Notes: generated from the sequence alone by a model not told the origin. A stretch of DNA of 8,034 bases from Vulcanisaeta sp. MG_3 (GCA_001516765.1 LOCH01000019.1:1-8034), one strand, 5' to 3'. Numbered from the stretch's first letter, positions 1 to 6,550 are shown. Program-made: numbers and translations.

Positions 1-586
1 CAGGATCTTTGGTGGGTACGTATACGTAGATGGCAAGAGCGTGGATTCAATACCCATAAGGGACTTGCCCAGGTACATGTCGTACTCACCAGCGGAGATA
101 AACCCACAGGTTATCCTAACGGTTAGGGATATAATGCGCAGTGCCAGGGGTGGTGATGGTTGGGTTAGTGATGAGGATATTAACGACACCCTACGTTTCC
201 TGGGCATCCAGGACTTGGTAGATAGAATGTTCAATGAATTAAGCACTGGACAGAAGAGGCTTGTCTTAATAGCTAGGGCCCTGGTTTCCAAGGCACCGCT
301 ATTACTACTTGATGAACCAACATCCAACCTAGACCTTGGTAATAAGTATAGGGTAATTTCCATACTCAGGAAGATTGTGGATGAGAGGGATATCACCGTG
401 ATAACCGCAGGCCACGATATAGACCTAGCACTATCCAGCGATTGGGTCGTCGCAATAAAGGATGGCGAGTTATTGGCAATGGGGAGCACAGACGATATAA
501 TTAATGAAGACACATTATCCAAACTCTATGGAATAAACATTAGGGTTTTAAGGCTTAATGGGCATAGGCTCATCTACGTAGAGTAA
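1..586 (+). CDS. ABC transporter ATP-binding protein, FecE/BtuD-like (5' partial)
   Basis: This is the C-terminal part of an ATPase that would power an importer at the inner face of the membrane. The frame is open from base 2, so the true start and the Walker A loop lie upstream of the window; the ATG at 41 is internal. Visible motifs are an ABC signature LSTGQ (239-253, usual form LSGGQ), Walker B LLLLDEPTSNLD (from 299), and an H-loop AGHD (His at about 413). The phrase TVRDIM after the Q-loop region and the order of motifs resemble the iron-siderophore/cobalamin importer ATPases. The Q-loop reads YSPAE where YVPQ is usual, so the Gln appears replaced. Nearby B12-dependent genes make a corrinoid substrate attractive, but this is inference; iron is equally possible. 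A gap of 187 bp separates it from the next gene. Confidence 0.85.
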   Translation, partial: RIFGGYVYVDGKSVDSIPIRDLPRYMSYSPAEINPQVILTVRDIMRSARGGDGWVSDEDINDTLRFLGIQDLVDRMFNELSTGQKRLVLIARALVSKAPLLLLDEPTSNLDLGNKYRVISILRKIVDERDITVITAGHDIDLALSSDWVVAIKDGELLAMGSTDDIINEDTLSKLYGINIRVLRLNGHRLIYVE

Positions 587-740
587 TACGATGGTTCATG
601 TAATAGACGATAACTGTAAGCAGGATTAGTAGGTATCACTAAATGGGAATTTGCTGACTCTAATGCGTTCTCGACTCTTAAGGAGGCTAGGACATATCCC
701 GCCCCAATCGTATAATCAGATATGGCAATGGGAAAGGAAA

Positions 741-748
741 TTTATAAA
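741..748 (+). promoter_or_regulatory. TATA box of the aldehyde oxidoreductase gene
   Basis: TTTATAAA follows a purine-rich BRE-like stretch (GGAAAGGAAA, 731-740). It ends 25 bases before the ATG at 774, the spacing expected for a leaderless archaeal transcript. It lies inside the longer reading frame that begins at 651, which argues against that longer start. Confidence 0.7.
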
Positions 749-752
749 CACG

Positions 753-786
753 CCCAACCACCACGTGGTTGTTATGTTTGGTTGGG
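753..786. repeat. Nested inverted repeat over the oxidoreductase start
   Basis: A perfect 10-bp palindrome ACCACGTGGT (760-769) lies between the TATA box and the ATG at 774. It is flanked by an 8-bp inverted repeat CCCAACCA (753-760) and TGGTTGGG (779-786). Most of it is upstream of the expected transcription start, so a protein-binding site is more likely than an RNA hairpin. Chance cannot be excluded. Confidence 0.35.
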
Positions 787-2621
787 GTGGACGAATATTA
801 AGGATTGACCTTTCAAGTAGGAAATACGCCGTGCAATCTCTCGATCCGTCCCTAGCCATGAACTTCATAGGCGGTAGGGGCTTTGCAATAAAGACCCTGT
901 GGGATGAATTACCGCCTGGTGTCGACCCGCTTAGCCCACTGAATAAGTTAATACTCGCCGTAGGCCCATTAACAGCCCTACCACTGCCCAACAGTGGTAA
1001 GTTGTTAGTCGCGGCTAAGAGCCCGTTGACCGGTGGTTATGGTGATGGAAACATAGGCTCATGGCTCGGGGTTCACATGAGGAGGGTCGGCATAGATATG
1101 ATAATCATAGAGGGCAAGGCTGAGAAGCCAACCTACCTATATATAGAAAATAAGGGTGAGGAGATAAAGGTCGACTTTAACGACGCCAGCGACCTATGGG
1201 GACTCGACACGTTCACCACCGAGGATAGGCTGAAGAAGGTGCACGGTAGTGACGTAGGTATGATACTCATAGGCCCCGCAGGCGAGAGGCTTGTTAGGTT
1301 CGCGACGGTGGTGGCACAGAAGGGCCGTAGTGGTGGTAGGCCCGGCATTGGCGCGGTCATGGGTAGTAAGAACCTGAAGGCGGTCGTGATGAGGGGGCAT
1401 GGCGATATTAAGGTCGCTGACCCAGCGCTTAGGAAGATCGGTGTTGACGCGATAGTCGCTACAAAGTCCAAGCCCAATTACCCGTTCTGGATGAGGCAGG
1501 GCACCACATCAACCGTTGAGTGGGCCCAAGAGGCCAGCGTCTTACCAACGTATAACTTCAGTGAGGGTCAGTTCGATGATTATGAGAAGATAGGTGGGTT
1601 CTCCGTTGAGAAGAATAAGGTAATGACTAGGTCATGCCCATTCTGCGTTATGGCGTGTGGCCACGTGGTTAAGGACTCTGAGGGCGAATTAGCCGAGTTG
1701 GATTACGAGAACATAGCAATGCTTGGCAGCAACCTCGGCATTGGTGATTTGGCTAAGGTTGCTCATTTGAACAGGATTGCGGACATGATGGGTATGGACA
1801 CGATAAGCCTGGGCAATACGATGGCGTTTGCTATGGAGGCTACGGAGAGGGGATTAATCAATAGAACTGATGGAATCGAGTGGGGCGATTATAAGAAGGC
1901 TGCAGAGCTTGCCATGGACATAGCGCTACAGAGAACAGAACTTGGTAAGCTGCTCAGCAACGGCGTTAGGGCATCGTCAATGAGGCTTGGTCAGGAGGCT
2001 ACGGAATTCGCAATGCATGTTAAGGGCCTAGAAATCAGCGCCTACGACTGCCACGCTGCCCCTGGCATGGCTCTTGCCTTCTCCACAAGCCCCATAGGCG
2101 CTCACCATAAGGATGCCTGGTTAATATCCTGGGAGGTTCAGAGGGGTAGGTTTGACTACACTAGGGAGAAGGTTGAGAAACTGATTGAGATGCAGGACAT
2201 AAGGGGTGGGCTCTTCGAGACGATTGTCACGTGTAGGTTCCCATGGGTTGAGGTCGGGCTTGAGCTTGATTGGTACTTTAGGCTGTTCAAGGCTGCCACA
2301 GGCATGGATATGAACATGGAAATACTTAGTACGATTAACAACAGGATATACACACTAATTAGGGCCTTTTGGGTTAGGGAGTATGGGCATTGGGATAGGG
2401 CATATGACACACCACCAGCTAAGTGGTTTAAGAAACCGCTGACAAAGGGGTCACTAAAGGGTGCAATGCTCAATTATGATGGTTATCAGAGAATGCTCAG
2501 TTGGTACTACGAACTAAGGGGCTGGGACGAGAGGGGGATACCCAGGAAATCAACACTTAACAGGTTAGGGCTTGGCTACGTAATACCCCAACTAGGGAGA
2601 ATCACTGCTTTAACAGAATGA
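774..2621 (+). CDS. aor: Tungsten-dependent aldehyde:ferredoxin oxidoreductase family protein
   Basis: Cytoplasmic enzyme of the AOR family, which oxidises aldehydes to carboxylic acids with ferredoxin as acceptor, using a tungsten bis-pyranopterin cofactor and one [4Fe-4S] cluster. From the ATG at 774 the protein has 615 residues, close to the usual size of about 600. The N-terminal pterin-binding region begins MFGWGGRILRIDLS and contains FIGGRG. Cluster cysteines are C288, C291 and C295 in CPFCVMAC, with the fourth probably C487 in TCRFPW; the first three positions equal those I recall for Pyrococcus furiosus AOR. A glutamate in ELDYENIAMLG and histidines in SPIGAHHK lie where the active-site Glu and His are expected. 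The reading frame extends back to an ATG at 651, but the TATA box at 741 and the family N-terminus favour 774. The physiological aldehyde is unknown; several paralogues with different substrates are common in these archaea. Confidence 0.9.
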   Translation: MFGWGGRILRIDLSSRKYAVQSLDPSLAMNFIGGRGFAIKTLWDELPPGVDPLSPLNKLILAVGPLTALPLPNSGKLLVAAKSPLTGGYGDGNIGSWLGVHMRRVGIDMIIIEGKAEKPTYLYIENKGEEIKVDFNDASDLWGLDTFTTEDRLKKVHGSDVGMILIGPAGERLVRFATVVAQKGRSGGRPGIGAVMGSKNLKAVVMRGHGDIKVADPALRKIGVDAIVATKSKPNYPFWMRQGTTSTVEWAQEASVLPTYNFSEGQFDDYEKIGGFSVEKNKVMTRSCPFCVMACGHVVKDSEGELAELDYENIAMLGSNLGIGDLAKVAHLNRIADMMGMDTISLGNTMAFAMEATERGLINRTDGIEWGDYKKAAELAMDIALQRTELGKLLSNGVRASSMRLGQEATEFAMHVKGLEISAYDCHAAPGMALAFSTSPIGAHHKDAWLISWEVQRGRFDYTREKVEKLIEMQDIRGGLFETIVTCRFPWVEVGLELDWYFRLFKAATGMDMNMEILSTINNRIYTLIRAFWVREYGHWDRAYDTPPAKWFKKPLTKGSLKGAMLNYDGYQRMLSWYYELRGWDERGIPRKSTLNRLGLGYVIPQLGRITALTE

Positions 2622-2625
2622 AAGG

Positions 2626-2634
2626 CATTTAAAC
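2626..2634 (+). promoter_or_regulatory. Putative TATA box of the adenosyltransferase gene
   Basis: CATTTAAAC follows an A/G-rich BRE-like GAAAGG and is centred about 30 bases before the ATG at 2661, just after the upstream stop at 2621. This fits a leaderless or very short-leader transcript. An odd-centred inverted repeat AATTA-C-TAATT (2636-2646) lies between it and the start codon. Confidence 0.55.
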
Positions 2635-2660
2635 AAATTACTAATTCTAATAACGAGAAA

Positions 2661-3266
2661 ATGAGTGATAACTGCCGCCTTCCCCTGTTCGCAGATTGTA
2701 AGGAGGTTAATGATGAGGTTAAATGCCCTGGAGATGGTGGCTACAGTGTAATACCGCTCTTTGGTAAGAGGGTGAGGGTTAGGAAGGACTCAGCGCCCAT
2801 AAGGCTCATGGGTTGTCTAGATGAGTTGGTGAACGTAGCGAACAATGCTAGGTTGAGTTTTGATGGCAATTATGCTGGCCGCATAGCCTCAATAGTCATG
2901 GCCCTATCTATGCAATTGAATGCATACCTGGTGCAGGGGACTGATGATAGGTTAGGCAAGGTTAAGGAGGTTGAGGATACCTTAATGAGTGAGATCGTTA
3001 GTTTATGCCGTGGGTTTAGGGGACCGCTTGGTTGGGTAATTGCAGTGACGCCTGAGCTTCAGGCTATCGATGCTATGAGGGTTAAACTTAGGGAGTGCGG
3101 TAGGATCGCGTCATCAATGCTTGATGATTACCCACAATCATCCAACATAATTGGTGTACTAAACCATGCCGATAAGTTAGTTGCACAGGCCATCTATTGC
3201 CTTGGTGGTCGTGTGTTTAGGTCTGTCGATGACGCCGTGGAATACTTATTAAATGGTATTTCGTAA
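2661..3266 (+). CDS. Probable ATP:cob(I)alamin adenosyltransferase, divergent PduO type
   Basis: It probably transfers the adenosyl group of ATP to cob(I)alamin, giving the coenzyme the downstream mutase needs. The 201-residue protein matches the PduO/MMAB layout by eye. The N-terminal GDGGY...LFGKRVRVRKD (about 24-43) resembles the family nucleotide loop TGDxGxT followed by a basic R-x-KD stretch. GCLDEL (51-56) matches GTVDEL. A later helix with R140, R144 and R148 aligns with the R-x3-R-x3-R of human MMAB (R186, R190, R194). The helix LNHADKLVAQAIY (167-179) resembles the family C-terminal LNRLSDYLF helix. It is divergent: the position aligned with human E193 is Gly147, and three cysteines (C5, C13, C22) lie near the N-terminus. 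Family membership rests on motif order rather than overall identity, but the place directly upstream of the mutase supports it strongly. Confidence 0.75.
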   Translation: MSDNCRLPLFADCKEVNDEVKCPGDGGYSVIPLFGKRVRVRKDSAPIRLMGCLDELVNVANNARLSFDGNYAGRIASIVMALSMQLNAYLVQGTDDRLGKVKEVEDTLMSEIVSLCRGFRGPLGWVIAVTPELQAIDAMRVKLRECGRIASSMLDDYPQSSNIIGVLNHADKLVAQAIYCLGGRVFRSVDDAVEYLLNGIS

Positions 3267-3274
3267 TAAGGACA

Positions 3275-3283
3275 GATTTATTA
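3275..3283 (+). promoter_or_regulatory. TATA box of the mutase large-subunit gene
   Basis: GATTTATTA is centred about 29-30 bases before the ATG at 3309 and sits in the 42-bp gap after the adenosyltransferase stop at 3266. The mutase can therefore be transcribed from its own promoter as a nearly leaderless mRNA; the gap shows no clear Shine-Dalgarno sequence. Confidence 0.6.
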
Positions 3284-3299
3284 ACAAATAATTATTTGT
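3284..3299. promoter_or_regulatory. 16-bp perfect palindrome, candidate operator
   Basis: The two halves ACAAATAA and TTATTTGT are exact reverse complements with no spacer. The site lies just downstream of the TATA box and ends 9 bases before the start codon, where a bound repressor would block RNA polymerase in archaea. The region is AT-rich, which raises the odds of a chance palindrome, and no regulator gene is visible in the window. Confidence 0.5.
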
Positions 3300-3308
3300 A
3301 AATTATTA

Positions 3309-4982
3309 ATGAGTGTTGCGGATAGGCTTAGGGAAAAGTACGACGAGTGGGTTAGGGAATTCCTAATACCCACGCTTAAGAGGGTTCCCGAGTGGCGTAA
3401 ATTCGCAACATCCTTCGGCGTAGAGATTAAGCCATTATATACACCATTGGATGTTAAGGGCGATTATTTGGAAAAGATGGGATTTCCTGGTGAGTACCCA
3501 TTCACGAGGGGTATATACCCAACAATGTATAGATCGAGACTATGGACGTTCAGGGAATACTCAGGCTTCGGCTCGCCCGAGGATACGAATAAGAGGTACA
3601 AGTTCCTGATATCACAAGGGCAGACGGGCCTAAGTGTAGCATTCGACTTACCTACCCAGTTGGGTCTTGATCCTGACCATGAACTCGCATATCCGGAGGT
3701 AGGTAAGGTTGGTGTATCTGTACCTGAGGTTGTCTCCATGTCCATACTATTTAATGGTATAGATATTAGTAAGATAACGACATCATTCACGATAAACGCC
3801 ACGGCAGCCGAGATTTTGTCCATGTACATAACCGTGGCCGAGGGCGTGGGTATTGATAAGGCCGTGCTCGATGGTACAATACAGAATGACATACTTAAGG
3901 AGTTCATAGCCAGGAACCTATACATATACCCACCACTCCACTCAATGAGGTACGCCGTGGACATAATAGCGTACACGTCAAGGAACATGCCGAAGTGGCA
4001 CCCAATAAGCATCAGTGGTTACCACTTCAGGGAGGCTGGCGCAACCGCGGTGCAAGAGGTTGCTTTCACACTTGCTGATGCAATTGAATACACAAACTGG
4101 GTCATCAACAGGTGGAAGATGGGTGTTGATGACTTCGCACCAGGGCTCTCATTCTTCTTCGCTGCAACAACAAACCTCTTCGAGGAGGTTGCGAAGTTTA
4201 GGGCTGCACGTAGGTTATACGCAAGAATAATGAGGGAGAGGTTTGGCGCGAAGAAACTTGAATCAATGAAACTTAAATTCCACGTGCAAACATCGGGAGC
4301 CACATTGACTGCGCAGCAGCCTGAGGTCAACATAATAAGGACCACAATACAGGCCTTGGCCGCCGTGCTTGGCGGTGCCCAATCACTCCACGTTAACGCG
4401 TATGATGAGGCCCTGGCGCTACCCACGGAGAGGTCCGTCAAGCTTGCCCTGAGGGTTCAGCAGGTAATTGCCTACGAGAGTGGTGTAATCGACTCAATAG
4501 ACCCGTTGGGTGGTTCCTACTACATTGAGTGGTTGACGGACGCTATCGAGGAAGAGGTTATGAAGATAATAGACTATGTGGATAAGCTCGGTGGTATGAC
4601 GAGGGCTGTCGAGATCGGCTACCCGCAGAGAGCTATTGCTGAGTCAGCGTATCAGTACCAGAAGATGGTTGAGGAGGGTAAGATCGCCGTTATAGGAGTC
4701 AACATGTTCAGGGAGGAGGAGGAGGAATTACACATAGAATTACACAGGGTTGACCCTGTATCTAGGGAGAGGAGTATCAAGAGGGTGAGGGAGGTTAGGG
4801 AGAGGCGTGATAGGGAGGCTTGGGAGAGGGCACTTAATGACCTAAGGAGGGCTGCAGAGTTGGAGGATGAGAACATATTCCCATACATACTCAACGCCAT
4901 TAGGGCTAAGGCAACCGTTGGCGAGGTTTCGGGTGTGTTACGCGAGGTTTGGGGCGAGTATAAACCGCCGAGTATTTATTAA
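3309..4982 (+). CDS. mcmA1: Methylmalonyl-CoA mutase, large (substrate-binding) subunit
   Basis: Catalytic TIM-barrel subunit that, with adenosylcobalamin held by the small subunit, interconverts (R)-methylmalonyl-CoA and succinyl-CoA. It has 557 residues, the usual size for archaeal split mutases that lack the fused B12 domain. Family landmarks in order are YPTMYRSRLWT (70-80), REYSGFGSPEDTN (82-94), SVAFDLPTQLG (109-119), GTIQNDILKEFIARN (189-203) and SISGYHFREAGA (234-245). Y84, R202 and H239 occupy the places of Y89, R207 and H244 of the Propionibacterium enzyme, with the same spacing of 118 and 37 residues. Tyr plus Arg is the pair tied to the methylmalonyl carboxylate, whereas isobutyryl-, hydroxyisobutyryl- and ethylmalonyl-CoA mutases differ there, so the substrate call is good. 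The C-terminal stretch 468-520 is highly charged, as is usual in this family. Confidence 0.97.
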   Translation: MSVADRLREKYDEWVREFLIPTLKRVPEWRKFATSFGVEIKPLYTPLDVKGDYLEKMGFPGEYPFTRGIYPTMYRSRLWTFREYSGFGSPEDTNKRYKFLISQGQTGLSVAFDLPTQLGLDPDHELAYPEVGKVGVSVPEVVSMSILFNGIDISKITTSFTINATAAEILSMYITVAEGVGIDKAVLDGTIQNDILKEFIARNLYIYPPLHSMRYAVDIIAYTSRNMPKWHPISISGYHFREAGATAVQEVAFTLADAIEYTNWVINRWKMGVDDFAPGLSFFFAATTNLFEEVAKFRAARRLYARIMRERFGAKKLESMKLKFHVQTSGATLTAQQPEVNIIRTTIQALAAVLGGAQSLHVNAYDEALALPTERSVKLALRVQQVIAYESGVIDSIDPLGGSYYIEWLTDAIEEEVMKIIDYVDKLGGMTRAVEIGYPQRAIAESAYQYQKMVEEGKIAVIGVNMFREEEEELHIELHRVDPVSRERSIKRVREVRERRDREAWERALNDLRRAAELEDENIFPYILNAIRAKATVGEVSGVLREVWGEYKPPSIY

Positions 4983-4991
4983 ACGAAAAAA

Positions 4992-5000
4992 GATTTATAG
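4992..5000 (+). promoter_or_regulatory. Putative TATA box of the mutase small-subunit gene
   Basis: GATTTATAG follows an A-rich stretch and is centred about 27-28 bases before the ATG at 5024, in the 41-bp gap after mcmA1. The layout copies the mcmA1 promoter: AGATTTAT, then AATTATTAA, then the start. A short inverted repeat TTAAC...GTTAA (5006-5010 and 5019-5023) abuts the start codon. Confidence 0.55.
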
Positions 5001-5023
5001 AATTATTAACGTAGTAAGGTTAA

Positions 5024-5416
5024 ATGCCCAAGCCTAAGGTAATCATAGCCAAACTGGGCCTTGACGGACATGATAGGGGAGCCAAGGTTATCGCAAGGGC
5101 GTTGGCTGAGGCTGGCTTTGAGGTTGTTTATACCGGCATCAGGCAGACGCCAAGCCAGGTTATTGAAACTGCAATACAGGAGGATGCTAAATTAATAGGC
5201 ATAAGCATACTGTCCGGCTCCCACATGGAGCTTATTGGGGAGTTAATGAGAATTATGAGGGAGAGGGGCGTGAGTATACCTGTCCTTGTCGGCGGTATAA
5301 TACCACCTGAAGACAGGGATGCATTACTTAAGATGGGTGTGGCCGGTGTCTATGGACCTGGAACACCACTTAGGGAAATCATCGATATCGTTAAAAAATT
5401 GACGGGTGTTTCGTGA
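5024..5416 (+). CDS. mcmA2: Methylmalonyl-CoA mutase, small (B12-binding) subunit
   Basis: Stand-alone Rossmann-like cobalamin-binding subunit that pairs with the large subunit to form the active mutase. The 130 residues cover just this domain. The base-off/His-on signature is present as LDGHDRGAK, with D14, H16 (lower axial cobalt ligand) and G19, followed by S61-x-L63 in GISILSGSH and the Gly pair G90-G91 in VGGIIP. Together these form the full DxHxxG...SxL...GG pattern. The stop TGA (5414-5416) directly touches the ATG of the MeaB gene at 5417, so the two are almost certainly cotranscribed and perhaps translationally coupled. A TATA-like element 24-32 bases upstream suggests it can also be expressed separately from mcmA1. 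Nothing is missing. Confidence 0.97.
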   Translation: MPKPKVIIAKLGLDGHDRGAKVIARALAEAGFEVVYTGIRQTPSQVIETAIQEDAKLIGISILSGSHMELIGELMRIMRERGVSIPVLVGGIIPPEDRDALLKMGVAGVYGPGTPLREIIDIVKKLTGVS

Positions 5417-6550
5417 ATGAAAATCGAGGAGTTACTCGAAAGGGCTAGGAATTGGGATAAGTTGGCTATTGCGAAGTTAATAACAATGGCTGAGGAGGGT
5501 GTCGAACCCCAATTGGATGTTCGTAGGAGGAGTCATGTCATTGGAATAACAGGCCCACCAGGCTCTGGAAAGAGCACGCTAATATATACAATGGCCAGGA
5601 AGATACCCCAGGACAAGAGGGTTGCAATACTGACAATAGATCCGTCAAGCCCATTCACAGGAGGCTCATTCATGGGCAATAGAATTAGGATGCAGGAACT
5701 AACATCAAAACCCAACATATACATCAGGAGCATGGCAACCAGAGGCATACGTGGCGGCCTTAACTATGCGACAGTCGCCGCAATAAACATCCTCGAGTAC
5801 GCAGGCGCCGACTACATATTCCTGGAAACCGTCGGAGCTGGGCAGTCAGACACCGATGTTAAGTACGTTGCCGATACCATACTAGTCCTCGTACCACCAC
5901 TATCCGGTGACGAAATCCAAGCCCTAAAGAGCGGACTTATGGAGATTGGCGACATATACGTAGTATCTAAGTCGGACAATCCAGCATCCGAATCGACGTA
6001 CAGGGACTTAATGGCGATGGTGGATATGGTGAGGGAGATAAAGGGCGAGACCTGGAGACCCACCGTGCTGAAGGTCTCTGGTCTCTATGGTTATGGCGTT
6101 GATGAACTTCTGAAGGTTATTGACGACAGGTTTGGGGAGTTAATGAAGAATGGTAGGTTAGACAATACATTAAGGAGTAGGAGGACCCTCGAGATGCGCC
6201 TCTACGCCTATGATCTACTTGAGAAATCCCTCAATGAGGCGAAGGATTTGGAGTCGAAGGTCATCAATGGCGAGCTATCACCACGGGATGCAGCAAGGAG
6301 GCTACTTAATTATTATGATAAGCCAAGGCTTGATCACGTTGCCGTAGCAATTAAAAATATTGATGAGGCTGCCAGGAAGTTTAGGGAACTCGGACTTAGG
6401 GTTAGTGATCCAATAGTTGTGGAAGAACAGGGCGTTAAGGTCGTCATGGTGATGCTCGGTAATACTAAGATCGAACTCCTCGAGCCACTTGGACCAGAGA
6501 CCACGGTGGCCAAATTCATAGAGAAAAGGGTGAGGGTATTCACCACATAG
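5417..6550 (+). CDS. meaB: MeaB-type mutase chaperone GTPase fused in frame to the N-terminal half of a methylmalonyl-CoA epimerase
   Basis: Residues 1 to about 302 form a MeaB/ArgK G3E-family GTPase, which gates cofactor loading into methylmalonyl-CoA mutase and protects it from inactivation. Walker A is GPPGSGKST (46-54), followed by LTIDPSSPFTGGS (72-84) and FLETVGAGQSD (135-145). The guanine motif reads SKSD (184-187), where (N/T)KxD is expected. From about residue 303 the sequence changes to a VOC-fold epimerase: RLDHVAVAIKNID, EEQGVKV, IELLEPLGP and AKFIEKR, carrying the first two expected metal ligands H307 and Q338. It then diverges after R371 into VRVFTT and stops at 6548-6550, while the expected continuation GEGIHHIAIEV follows in the -1 frame at 6529. 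The product as read is thus a complete MeaB plus a truncated epimerase of about 70 residues. The start directly follows the mcmA2 stop and has no clear Shine-Dalgarno sequence. Confidence 0.92.
   Translation: MKIEELLERARNWDKLAIAKLITMAEEGVEPQLDVRRRSHVIGITGPPGSGKSTLIYTMARKIPQDKRVAILTIDPSSPFTGGSFMGNRIRMQELTSKPNIYIRSMATRGIRGGLNYATVAAINILEYAGADYIFLETVGAGQSDTDVKYVADTILVLVPPLSGDEIQALKSGLMEIGDIYVVSKSDNPASESTYRDLMAMVDMVREIKGETWRPTVLKVSGLYGYGVDELLKVIDDRFGELMKNGRLDNTLRSRRTLEMRLYAYDLLEKSLNEAKDLESKVINGELSPRDAARRLLNYYDKPRLDHVAVAIKNIDEAARKFRELGLRVSDPIVVEEQGVKVVMVMLGNTKIELLEPLGPETTVAKFIEKRVRVFTT
6295..6317 (+). promoter_or_regulatory. Possible ribosome site and lost start of a separate epimerase gene
   Basis: AAGGAGG (6295-6301) is followed by an ATG at 6315 in the +1 frame relative to MeaB. 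As read, this ATG leads only to a short peptide. If one A were restored at 6320-6322, it would read M-I-K-P-R-L-D-H-V and open the epimerase, while MeaB would end D-K-A-K-A at the TGA 6331-6333. The spacer of 13 bases is long, and AAGGAGG also encodes MeaB residues, so this is only a hypothesis. Confidence 0.25.

Noticed and set aside
587..740. Possible small gene or RNA between the ABC ATPase and the oxidoreductase
   Set aside because: No tRNA-like cloverleaf, no convincing short gene with start signals and no long T-run terminator was seen; only the promoter at its 3' end is supported.
3464..4441. Long minus-strand open frames inside the mutase gene
   Set aside because: They oppose a gene with conserved catalytic residues throughout and show no recognisable domain or start signals.
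4710..4729. GAGGAGGAGG-type purine repeat
   Set aside because: It encodes the run of glutamates in the normal charged C-terminal stretch of the mutase large subunit, so it is codon-driven rather than a microsatellite of interest.
5390..5398. TATA-like GTTAAAAAA upstream of the MeaB start
   Set aside because: It lies in mcmA2 coding sequence and is slightly too close to the ATG; the directly abutting stop and start fit cotranscription better.
6521..6532. Programmed -1 ribosomal frameshifting at AAAAGGG to make the full epimerase
   Set aside because: The zero-frame codons are AAA AGG GTG, so the A-AAA-GGG heptamer is not in the X-XXY-YYZ register, and re-pairing of tRNAs after a -1 slip would be poor. 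I see no strong downstream hairpin. It is not excluded, but a lost base explains it more simply.
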